This document shows, in pieces, positions 10,225-20,703 of a stretch of 64,000 bases of DNA. A program made the position numbers and the translations under genes. The stretch comes from Neolentinus lepideus HHB14362 ss-1 (Eukaryota > Basidiomycota > Agaricomycetes > Gloeophyllales > Gloeophyllaceae), in contig KV425585.1 of NCBI GenBank assembly GCA_001632425.1, forward strand, positions 67,203 through 131,202. Direction: 5' to 3'. Every line of letters starts with the position of its first letter. The stretch's first letter is position 1. Below the pieces are notes generated by a model. The model was not told the origin of the DNA, did not search any database, and saw only the letters and a list, made by a program, of their open reading frames with translations.

Positions 10225-11917
10225 TGCCAAAGCTTTCCTGCCTTTAGCCTGTACACTACTCTCCGACACATTTTGCATTCGCTGGTCTACAAGCCTCACA
10301 GAACTGGTATGTTTTTCTGAACAATGCGCTGAGTCAGGACTGCGTCGAGTCACCATCGGGCCCGATAGCAGGAACCGGAGGCCCGAATGACCAAGCACCG
10401 CCGAAGCGAGACGGGCGTGTCTATCCGGCAGGAACACACACCCTTTTGGACGGCCCATGCTGTGCTTGCTGTGCCGCCTTCGCACACTCGTCCGTTCTGC
10501 CCGCAATCTATCACTGCCCGCCTTTCCTGCCACGTAATGTCCACGTCGTCGACAACTTTCAAGCCCCGAGAAAGCAGGCGCTCATCACGGCCACGACGGC
10601 GTCGCCAGCAGCGCCCACCCAAATTGGGAAGATCCCGCCCTCCGTGAGAGTCGTAGCATGCGGTCGTGGAGAGGGGCGCTCGCCGTCCGGCGCGAGTTTG
10701 AGCCTAGAATGAGCGACAACTACGGAGCATGCGCTATCTAATTGGCCCCCTGTCTTGCGGACCGCAGATACCGATGGTGTAGCACACAGGCATCCCCGCG
10801 CAGCGACAGAAGTGGACTGTGCATTGCGCGCTGCGGTGACCGCGTATCGTATTCACGTGTTTCAAGAGTGCGACAAAACTGTATTGCCTCTACGCATCGA
10901 CTTCGAGGTCATCTATAAATCTTTGACAGATGCTAACTTCCCAGTATGGCAGTTTAGGCGAGGTCAGGACTGCGCACGCCAACACCTAGGATATCCTGCT
11001 GTGCCGAAGGGAAGCGCTGCGGCGACTATCAAGACAAAAAACTTTGGGGGGCGACACGTCCCTATCTTGAATGCGACTGGCCAGACCGGTTCTCCAGTAC
11101 GATTGGAGCATAGAGAGCAAGGGTTAGATGCGTAGTGTCGGGACAATGTATCGTGAAAGTCACCAACTTGGGGAGTCGCAATGAATTGTGAGTACGGATA
11201 GTAGAGACTAGAACTCTTGACGTGAGACACATTTCAGTCCATGCCGGCAATGCGCAAGATGTTCTCCCATGTCTCGCACTCGCCTATGATTGAGACAGGG
11301 CAGCCTAGAACAGCAATCAATCGGGCATACCGGAAGATGACTTAGGTATCTGAGAGTGGTCAAGAATGCTTCGTGTCGATCTCAGAAGACCAGTAGTGCA
11401 AATACGTTCTTCGTGGAATCAGTTTGTGGCAGCCACCGCCAATCGCGTTTGACCCAACGGTAGGTGATGATCCAGCGGCCTATTCTTGCTTCATTGGCAG
11501 ATCCGTGCAGTTATTCATGCATGCATGGTTTCCGTACGTTCCCATTCTCAGACATGCGATTCGTAGAATGTGCACCAGTACCTGTCGTGAGTTTAGAATA
11601 TCCTGATAGTTTATTCATCCACATCAGACCGCCGCGAGAACTTCTCTTGATAGAAATCATCGAACGCCGTTCATCGAAAGACAGAGTATAAACGACCAGT
11701 GGCAGCAAGCTTTTGTAGCAATGAATGTTAACTTTACGAGTTTTGCCAGCGTCACGAAACGACAGGAGACACCGAGGGAAGCAATAAAGACTGCCAACAA
11801 AACAGGCCTTATGTATGCTCGCTATGAGTCACCGTTGTCGCGGAGAAAACGTCGTGGGTCAAGCCAGCCCCGTGGCTGGAGTCAACATCTCTCAGAAGCA
11901 TGACCCAGTAATAATAA
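10225..11917. other. Gene-poor interval
   Basis: About 1.7 kb between the bZIP gene upstream region and the PEX8-like promoter. The open frames (longest 126 codons at 10755-11135) have no recognisable motif and no supporting splice structure. Confidence 0.4.
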
Positions 11918-11925
11918 CACGTGAT
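11918..11925 (+). promoter_or_regulatory. CACGTGAT E-box-like site
   Basis: Lies about 100 bp before the start codon at 12028. The same octamer in inverted orientation relative to its gene occurs at 17681-17688, upstream of the carnitine acetyltransferase. Function is unproven. Confidence 0.35.
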
Positions 11926-12027
11926 TCCTGCCCGATCGCGTCGGGCTCAGTGCACTTGACTCGTACGCTCCTATTTGTGACTTAGCTCGATACGTTTACC
12001 TGTTGTTTGACTGAAATTGACTCTGAA

Positions 12028-14598
12028 ATGGCGCTACCGGACAGAGGCTACACAAACCTTCTCAGTCACCTCCATCGCTCGTCCACAAGTCTCTCGCAAG
12101 AGGCGCTGCAGGGCGCAATAGCGTACTATCTCGCCAGCGTACAACCCTCCCCGACACCTTTGTCCGCCTCTGTCATCAGCAGCCCGCTTTTCCGGCCGTT
12201 TTCCCATGCGAAACTGCACGCGCTATCCACCGCGTTCCGACACGCCGTCCATCTCAAGTGTCAGGCCCTCAAGAAGGATAATGACGCGATCTTCCAGCGG
12301 TCGCCGGGAGCTAGGCTGGCCGACTGGGTGAAAGCTACGGTGAAGGGTTGCCAGGGCGGGCAGGCCGTGCTCAGGCTGGTCTGTTATGGGGGACTGCTGC
12401 TGGGCCTCGAGGACGTGAAGAGGTCGATTGATGGAGGATCTGGGAGGGAGAAGGTTGAGAACGAGATTGTTGTTGCGCTGGCGGAGGTGATGGATATGTA
12501 TGTCTCCATGCAGTCGCTGGCCGGGTGGGACAAAGAGTTTCGCCCGGATAGTGACTGCGAAGGACGTGCGTGCTGTTGTAGTGTTCCTGGCGCATCGACT
12601 AACAGTTCCAGTCTCACGCAGTGGACTTTATATCGCTGGCTCTATTGATGATGTCGCAATTTGTGCCTACTATCCCATCCGAGAAGCTCAAGGTACTGCC
12701 CCTCGATGTATGTCTTTCAGTTACGCGATCTAGCCTTGTCCTCACGAATACGGTTCAAGGCCCTCACCTCTCTCCTCATGTCATCAATATCCTCTGTCTA
12801 CCACTCCGGCGCTTTCTTAGTGACTCTTTCCGATTCGTTCATTCGAGATGCTGAAGGTAGGCTCATAGCCAAGGTGTGGATTCTCATGTTGAATGCTAAT
12901 GCGCCTACTCACCCGTCCACTCTCGTAATATTAGGCAGAGTCCTCTTTGCCTTCTGTCCTACATGAAGTTACATCATCGCCCTTGTACACATCTATCGCT
13001 CCCCTCTCAAGGTTCTGTGCACGCTGTCTTTCCCTTCTGGCAGACAGACGTCCTGTCGATGCCTGGCAAGCAATGGCCCGGACGTTGGAGACCCTTCAGT
13101 CAGTGGCGGTTAGAGTAGAGTCAGATTGGGTGAAGTCGCCTTTGGCTATGGTCAATGATGACAAGGAGATAGGTAAATACACCACCTCGCTTCTTACACT
13201 CACTGATAGTCCTCCGTTCCGACCAGCACCCGACGCGAGAGACCTGACAACCGCCATCTGGAGCACCCTCAAGACTCTTCTCTTCACAACCATCATGCTC
13301 ACCCAATCCATTCTCTCCTCCGTGCTCTTCCTCACTCCGTCACGCTCGTCTCCTCACTCACCATCCTCACTTGCCCTTCTCTCGCTAGACACGCTCGCCC
13401 ACCTTTCCTTCATAATATCCCAGTTCGGCAGCATCAGCGCGACGACCGCCGGCGGGTTCAAGGAGCTGAAGAAGACAGTGTACACGGCGCTAGATGTGCT
13501 TGCGTCGGATAAGAAGGAGAGTGACAATCTTGTGAAGGGGCTGATCAGGCAGTTTGCGGGAAGGGGTGAGTTTCTTTTTGATCCGTCAGCGAGGAACGTA
13601 TGGCTAATGTAATGTGATAGATGCTGCTACGCTCTCTCCACCCGATCTCGCGAAGAAGTCATTCGCGCTTGTTTGCATCGAGCAGCTGGTGCCAGCGGTG
13701 GACGATGACTCTCTCGAATCCTCGATCTTCCCTCTCTGCCTACCGTGAGCGCTCTCCACTAACCCTTGCTACTGTTACGTTTTCACATATCGCGCCTAGA
13801 CAACTTTCTTCGCCTGCGCATCGTGAGACGTATGAGTCTGCACACTCTGTCGTTCTGGCGATTCTATCAAAATACACTCGGCGGCGGGTTCACAGCTCGT
13901 TCGCCGATCAAGAGCGACCTACTGCAAAGGGCAAAGAGAGAAGCCGCTTGCCGAGTTTCGTTGAGCAGCTCATACCATTCTATACGGACTGTCTGATCGA
14001 GGTGCGCACTGATCTGCATCTCATTCATGCTATACCGTGCTGATGTCTACACCCCTGGAAGAACTCACGTGAAGGTGGTTTGACACTCCCGCAACTACGA
14101 CTTGCATTTTCTACGCTCGCCACCAGTGCTGCTTCTGCCCCAGACGACTCACTTATCTGCCACTGCATCTACTCATTGATTTCCACTATTAGGTTGCTCA
14201 GTCAAGCCTCAACTTCGCCCCCTGCCGAATCTGATTCCACATCTGATACGGGAGCTCCAGCTGGACAGAGACTGCACAACCTGACCCTGTCATTAATCTC
14301 GATGGTCTCTGCTCTGCCTCTTGGCTTGCTTCCCTGTGTGCTGGGTGAGATACAGGATATAACTGAGTTGATATATCCCATCACTGCGGGTGATCTAGGC
14401 TCACATTCCTTGCCACCGCCAAGAGAGGAGCTAGCTGATGCCTTGTTCAAAGAGATCTTAGACTGTGTTGGAGATAAGGAGAAAGAATTCACAATGCGTT
14501 GGTGGTATGTCCACTGGGAGCAACTTCTGGGGGTTGGAGTGGGACTACTTGGTCACGATGATGGTCATGCCTCTGGGCAGGAGAATGTTGATCAATGA
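12028..14598 (+). CDS. Large helical protein, possibly peroxin-8-like
   Basis: Seven exons close to 736 residues: 12028-12565, 12622-12707, 12760-12856, 12939-13565, 13621-13744, 13800-14001 and 14062-14598. The protein is almost wholly alpha-helical and hydrophobic-patterned without a catalytic signature. Blocks such as YESAHSVVLAIL, PFYTDCLIENS and LTLPQLRLAFSTL, and the early block VISSPLFRP, recall fungal PEX8 (an intraperoxisomal organiser of the import complex), but this is a weak memory-based match. The expected C-terminal peroxisomal signal is not seen; it ends ENVDQ. The segment 13173-13226 (54 nt, GTAAAT...CAG, no stop) may be a further intron. The first splice (12566-12621) has an alternative donor at 12551. 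It is convergent with carnitine acetyltransferase. Confidence 0.7.
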
Positions 14599-15050
14599 GC
14601 CAGCCTGTAAACTGTAATATAGTGAGGGGAAATTCTCATCAACAAGTTTGTGTGTTACAGTGTAAGATAGTATTGCATCTACAAGTAAAGTGTAGGAAAC
14701 AGTGCTGGATGCCAAGATTGCAAGGTAGCCGCACACAGTGACTACATAGTGATATGATTATAGACGAACTTGATGGTGATCGCGCTCTGTGAACACATTT
14801 GAAATGCAATTCTGAAAGGGAATTGAGGAGATACAATTTCTCGTCTTTCTACTCAACATCAGCGAGACCAACACCAGCCTCAATGCTCGATATTCAATGC
14901 TGAGACCGAGGACTTCGCCGCATCTCACCTGATGATATATTTTTGGTGACAGATCTCTATGTCTAATACCTTGGTTTACACTACGCAGGATATCGGAATA
15001 TGAGAGTACTGTAATAGTGCACATTATGAAAGCAAAGTCGTGACAAAAAG
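14599..15050. other. Convergent 3' interval
   Basis: Separates the ends of the PEX8-like and carnitine acetyltransferase genes. No gene seen. Confidence 0.5.
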
Positions 15051-17494
15051 TTACAGTTTGCTTTTAACAGCATCTCCAATGTTCTTATCCGCATGGGCAG
15101 CGGCACGCTCCATCATCAGCTTCGTCTCCGTCGCAGCCTCGGCCAAGTAATGCTTCAATTCCGCGGTTTGGCGCTTCAGACTGGTGATCGTCCACCGAAT
15201 GTGATCGTCGCCAATCGCGTATGAGAGACCATAGCCATCCGGGACAACTAGCATTGTGGATAAGTGAGTTGACGAGAATCAGCGCTGAAGAAGACGATAC
15301 GTACCTTCTCCATAACCCCATCCATCGATGAACGGCGATGACAGCTGGGAAGTCGAGAGCTCCCAATGACTGGTCCTGCTAAACGCCTCATCCTTGTAGA
15401 TTTCAGGCAGAGGTTCACCCTCTTTCAAGCACTTCTTCAAACCGAACAGGTGACGATCAACACCCTGACCGTCTGCAGCCCAAGCGGCGTACTGAAGATG
15501 CCGAGAGACGGCTTTCCTGAACAGAGCAGCACGGTTCTCATCCTAACACGCACGAAAAAGATAAGACTTCCCGGAAACTCGGATGAAAGCTACTCACCGT
15601 CTCGTTTGGATCCAACATGGCTTCCGCCCAGGCCTTACTCTCCGAGCTTGCGCTCCGGATAACCTCTGTCCGGCCGAGCTGATATTTCCGAGTCTGACAA
15701 CTCTCGTAGCAGATACCGGGCCTGCCGAACATCTTGTGGAATGCGAGTTGCTTGACTAACTGAGCCCAAGCATCTGGAGACGCCTTGAACTTCTTAATCA
15801 GCTCCTTGCCATAACCTTCGTAGTGGAGGACCTGTGGTGCAGTATGAGCGACTATGGCCGACAAGGGAGAATCGTTCACGTACGTGCAAGTCGTGTTTTG
15901 ACACGAGGTCGTTGAAGTTCTTCTCGGCCTGCTGGATGTAACCCTTGACTTTGTCGTTCAGCTCAAACTTCAGCTCCTTAGGCTGAGGTAGGTCCTTCCC
16001 AGTACTGTTTGTCCGAGCAGGTCCCAGGTCGATCTTGCCAGCAGCGAGCGAGGCAAGCACAAATTCGTTCAGCCGCAGAGTGGGTGTGCCGTCCATGCAC
16101 GAATGTTCACCCAAGAATCCAGATTTACCGTTCTGAAAGACGATGACTGCGGCATCATATTCAATGGGCTGGATCATGTCAACAGAGAAACAACAGCAGA
16201 CATACATTGGTGCTTGTCATACCACCGATTCTTGCCATTGCCGACCCAGCACTGCCATGAACGGTCTTCTCGCGTGACCGGCATGATGTCGTCAAGACAT
16301 ACGATGGTCATCGCAGACTCGATGCGAGATAAGGACTCTGCATTGGACGGCGCCGCCGCAAGAAGTGCTTCACGAGCCTGTGTTTCAAACGTTGAGACCC
16401 AAGAGACTGATAATCCGGTCAACGAAACGCACATCTGCCCAGGTATCCCTGTTTTCGCTCGTTAGTGCACCCACGGGAATAGCATTGTCTTCTCCAGCCA
16501 GTAGGATTACTTTATCAATCTGACTGGCAAGGCATTCATTATATCTATTCGAAGCGCCTTCAGCGATCTTACTTACGCTTCTAGCTCAGCAGCACCAAGC
16601 TCTCTGCCATCGGGAGTAGTCAAGGGAACCTCAAAGAACTTGTTCTTCCGGACGAAAACGACGTGATTGTGTGCTTTCGAGTCAAACGTCCGAGCAGTGT
16701 CCGACGGCTTAACGGGATAGCGGCACGAATGAAACCTGTATACATAGCGGATGAGCAATGGATGAGCGGATGAACGGAACAATACTTACAACCACTGGTA
16801 TGAGTCCATGCTCAAAGGCATACCTTTCACTGCTTCCGGCTGCAGCTGCTGTCTTCACAACACTAAACTCAACCTCAAAATTTCACTGAACAAAACAGAC
16901 GTACGTCTCCACCATCTCTCGGAACGGCAACATTGCCTTGATTAGGGTAGCAGCCCTCCGCGATTGATCATGTATCCGCGGGTCATCCAGGTGGACGTAG
17001 AAGTAGCTCACGTAGACCACGACTGGATCGCGATAGCCCATGTACGCTGCGTCGTTCCACCAGTCAATGATCCAGTTTCTAACGGAAGGATCAGCGGCCC
17101 GTGCCTCCAGTCGGCGCTGGAGCTCTGCTACGTGTGGAGATTCGAGGAAGTCCTTCACAGCAGCCTGTGTCTTCGCAAACGCTGCAGCATCGTAGTGTGG
17201 TCGGACGGTTTCCAGGTATTTGTGCGCAGTGGAGGAGATTGTCGGGACAGGTAGTCGGGGAAGTGATGCTTCATAGCGGAGCATGGGGCCCTTAGAGGGG
17301 TCGGCAGTGTAACCCGGGGGTGCCTCTGCCTTTGCAGATGCCGAGGAAATCATGGAACGCGACTTTGACATAATGGAAGGTGCAATCTGCATCAGTCGAA
17401 AGTTAGAAGCCCCAGATTTCATACCAAAGCAAATCTATTCACTTACTGAGACTCGAACGGCACGCGCAGGGACCCTCTTGGACAGACTGAGCAT
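15051..17494 (-). CDS. CAT2: Carnitine O-acetyltransferase, dual mitochondrial/peroxisomal
   Basis: Transfers acetyl groups between CoA and carnitine so that acetyl units can move between peroxisome, cytosol and mitochondrion. Ten exons: 17494-17447, 17386-16905, 16852-16790, 16735-16577, 16523-16433, 16377-16206, 16146-15884, 15831-15598, 15542-15305 and 15247-15051, closing to 648 residues. Family blocks include LPRLPVPTI near the start, GMPLSMDSYQWLF, VGALTSENRDTWA, the catalytic histidine region GEHSCMDGTPT and PDGYGLSYAI. Exon 1 codes only for MLSLSKRVPARAVRVS, a basic amphipathic mitochondrial presequence. The last three residues are SKL, a type 1 peroxisomal signal. A second in-frame ATG at 17371 (MSKSRSM) would give a form without the presequence. 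Intron 1 (17446-17387) contains another in-frame ATG at 17422. Confidence 0.95.
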
Positions 17495-17680
17495 AACAGA
17501 ACGCCGGGATAATCAGAAGTCGGCGGTATAAGTCCTTCGGCGCAATGTATACGACTGCTCCGCTGGGAATAGGCGGAGCCCCGCAACAGAATGTACCACG
17601 GCAAGGACAATGGAATTCTTAGCATTAGTCCGAAGTTGAGAGACAGTTTATAGCTGCATCGGCTACCCGGTCCCCCCTCC

Positions 17681-17688
17681 CACGTGAT
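17681..17688 (-). promoter_or_regulatory. CACGTGAT E-box-like site upstream of carnitine acetyltransferase
   Basis: Lies about 190 bp upstream of the start at 17494, in the 318-bp interval between this gene and the 3' end of the PPPDE-thioredoxin-PUL gene. Apart from this site I see nothing in the interval. Confidence 0.3.
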
Positions 17689-17813
17689 ACTGGGTGAGCA
17701 TCATGTGCGCCGGAACACGCCTGAATGGATTACCTCCCCCACATTTCAACGGACGTATTTAGGAGACAACCAATGCATAACAGACACTATACAATAATAT
17801 ATGCGAAGTACAT

Positions 17814-20162
17814 TCATGAACATAACTTCTCGGCAACCTCAGTCACCAACCGTCTGACATCCATCTTCGTAACTCCATTCTCGCCACAACCAGCCTTGTC
17901 CAACTTGCTCTTCAGTATCGCCGAGGCTTGCAATACTTCCAACAGTGGACCTAGATGCTCCTCGTACAAAGGAGACAGCCGCAGAAGGAAAGCCAGGCAA
18001 GCAGTCAAGCGATGAACTATAAACCAAATCAGTCGCCAATAAAGATTGCGAAAAGCGATGGCGCCCATTGACTTACCAACTTCTTCACTTTGGTTCTCCT
18101 GACTAATGGCTTCCACGGTAGCACTAACCATCTCGACCTCCCAATCTTCATCCGCATCACCCGCATCAGTACTCCCGCCATTGCGCACCTTCTCGATCCT
18201 GAGCTTCTGCAAGTACGCAGCAACGTTAAACGCAAGACTAGCAGCAGCAGTGCGCACCGCGACGTCATCGTGCAACAATGTCTGCAACAAGAACGCAGTC
18301 AACTGTTCTCGCAACACTCCACTAGTCACCTTTCGCGCAAGAGCCGTGGTCGCGAAGGTATTTGCTAACATGCGAAGGACGACCAGAACATAATTTCGTG
18401 CCGTGCCGCTGCTCGTCTTAGGCAAGAGTAGGGTAACAGGATCATTATTGGCAGTCGCTGCCCATCCTCCTACAACCTCGTCCAGTAGTGCCAGTCGCCA
18501 CATGTCGGCTACGGGAAAGAGCTCAGCAGGGCCTAGCGCTTCGCTCAGCACAACAGTCACTTCTGCCCATTTGTTCAATAAGACGATGGTTGCTGGGACG
18601 CTGGGTGTAGATTTCTTCTGGACGTTTGTAGGAGGAGGGAAGCGAGCCTTTAAGTAAGGTAGTATGTCTGCCGAGAGCGTCGCTTTAACAGAATCTTTCC
18701 TTGCTGCTGACGGCCACGTCTGACTAGCGTCAATGAGACTATTGAGTTTGTTCACGACGCTATCAAGAGCCGGGGCTTGTTGGAATAGAATTGGATTGCG
18801 GGATAGAGATTCCACGGCTGGAAGTGACAGCGACTGGTGCGGGTGGGCTAGCTTCAAATTAGTCGACTGCAGCAACAATCTGAGTCAAAATGAACTTACG
18901 AGGGAATGCTTGGTAAAGAAGTAGGTCTACTTGCGTTCGAAGTTCTGGACCATCAACGCCCTTCATTTCATGGATCTTCTTCCCATCCAGGAAAAACACG
19001 AAGGTCGGTGTAACGCGTACTCCATACTCCGCTGCAATCTGTGAGCTCATCCCCGTGCCCAAATCAATCTTCGCAAATGCCACTTGTCCTGTGTTGCGCC
19101 CCTGCGTCTTTGCATGAGCAATCTCTTCAAAGACAGGTTCTATCATCCTACACGGCCCACAGGTCGCAGACGTAAAGAATGCAGTCACTGCTCTATGGCT
19201 CTTCAATAGTGATTGCCAGGAAGAAGGGTTGGTGGTCATGTGAATGGGGGCAGCCACGGTCTGAGTGGAAGGAGTGCTTGAGCCAGAGGGTGATGGTGTG
19301 GGAAGTTGCTGGCCTTGAGCTGCTCGAGCTGCCACAGCTTGGAGTAATGATGCCGCCAGTTGGGGGTTGGGGGATGCGGCTGCAGCGCTGGCAGCTGATT
19401 GTGCAATACCGGAGGGAGGGAATGGGGCTGCGCCAGAGGTAGGGCGACGATACATGTTGTCGATAGTGGGACGGAGTGCAGCTCCAAAAGGCGTGGACAG
19501 GAAGTCGGAAGGTAAATCTGACGATAGACTCCGTGAGTGCGAGCTGAAGCTGATGGTGTAAAGCAACTTGCCTTTGACCCAAGAAGGTATCGATTCTCCA
19601 GTAAGGAAACCGACGACATCATTTGTGAATGAATTGCAGTTGAAATCTTCACAGTAGTTCAATACTTGCTACACTACCCTGGATCTGAAATCACATGCCT
19701 AGCAGATGATACTGAAAAGATACAGATTCAGTATCACTCGACAGGATGTGAATAGCTTGAGGGCACATACCTTGTCCGCTGTGTAATGATCCCTCATTTC
19801 AGCAAGATACTCTTCAAATGTACCCTCGTCTATTGAGGTTTTCCCTATGTCTACAATATGTAAAGGTCGACCATGCTGGTACCTAGATTAGAACATGGTA
19901 CCCGCAGTCACTGCGATAATGGACTTACATGAGACTGCCCTGGCTCCGTGATGCTTATCCCCTGCCCATAGAAGATCTCTTTACCAAAGACGACTACGGA
20001 AGTGTGCCTACACTTGAAATTTCATCAGAACTCAAGTAGAGCAAGGAAACAGTGCTGTCTGACGAACCAAATGCCGTCTATCTGTCTTCCAGTCAATTGG
20101 CGTGATAGCTGCTTTGCGAGCCCATTGCTCAGGTCGTAGACGTATAGCTGTACATTGGCCAT
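17814..20162 (-). CDS. PPPDE peptidase - thioredoxin - PUL domain protein
   Basis: Eight exons: 20162-20068, 20007-19929, 19875-19771, 19711-19699, 19646-19572, 19517-18900, 18847-18077 and 18016-17814, closing to 652 residues. Residues ~1-145 are a PPPDE (DeSI-like, putative deSUMOylating/deubiquitinating thiol peptidase) domain: start VQLYVYDLSNG, His in GIWHTSVVVFG, Cys in LLDFNCNSFTND. After a Pro/Ala/Ser-rich linker comes a thioredoxin fold with active site CGPCRM and cis-Pro block VRVTPTFVFFLDG. The C-terminal ~300 residues are helical-repeat text of the PUL type, a Cdc48/p97-binding domain. The combination suggests a ubiquitin/SUMO-Cdc48 role. Exon 4 is a 13-nt microexon followed by a GC donor, and intron 19571-19518 is also GC-AG; both are needed to rebuild the PPPDE core. 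Confidence 0.92.
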
Positions 20163-20703
20163 GGTGTTCTATGATAAACTGAAGTATATGAGAGATGAGA
20201 TCGTCCTTTACAGCGCCGCGTCATGGTAAATAGGGCGGTACACGTCTGAGGCGTACGAACTTCGGCATCTTTCTACGGGCGTCGAGAACTCTCTCTCCCG
20301 GCGGCGTCCAGGAAGCCCAAGACTTGGACTTGTTCGGTGCATTCAGCTAATTGTTCAGTCCGCTGTGCTCATGTTCAACTTCCCTTAACCTAAGGCCGAT
20401 AAGGAATACCATCCTCCAAGACGAGGACGAATAATAGGAGCTCTGGGGACGATCGATTCCTGCTTGCATCCTGTTGGTTCTATGGGCATTAATTCTGCCA
20501 GGTCCAATGAAATCCAAATTGGCCCCGCCATTATATAAATGATTCAACACAGGGTGCAGTCCAGACCGCCGGTCGCGATTAATACGGTGTGTCGTCAGCC
20601 AGCTCGTGCTGTGGGGTAGCGTTCATTCCCGAAAATGGCGTTTTAACCACTATTGTACATTCATTTCTTGTTTCGAAACTTCCCTTGTTACGCTCCTGGC
20701 GTC
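20163..20703. other. Divergent promoter interval
   Basis: 540 bp between the starts of the PPPDE-thioredoxin-PUL gene and the next plus-strand gene. No gene seen; it presumably carries both promoters. Confidence 0.45.

Noticed and set aside
10755..11135. 126-codon plus-strand frame
   Set aside because: No recognisable domain; surrounded by sequence without coding signs.
12708..12720. Apparent frameshift or 13-nt intron in the PEX8-like gene
   Set aside because: A normal 52-nt intron, 12708-12759 (GTATGT...CTCAC...AAG), explains the change of frame without an error.
16147..16205. Acceptor at 16169 for carnitine acetyltransferase intron 6
   Set aside because: It gives the wrong phase; the acceptor before 16146 restores HQFIVFQNGKSGF, the expected family text.
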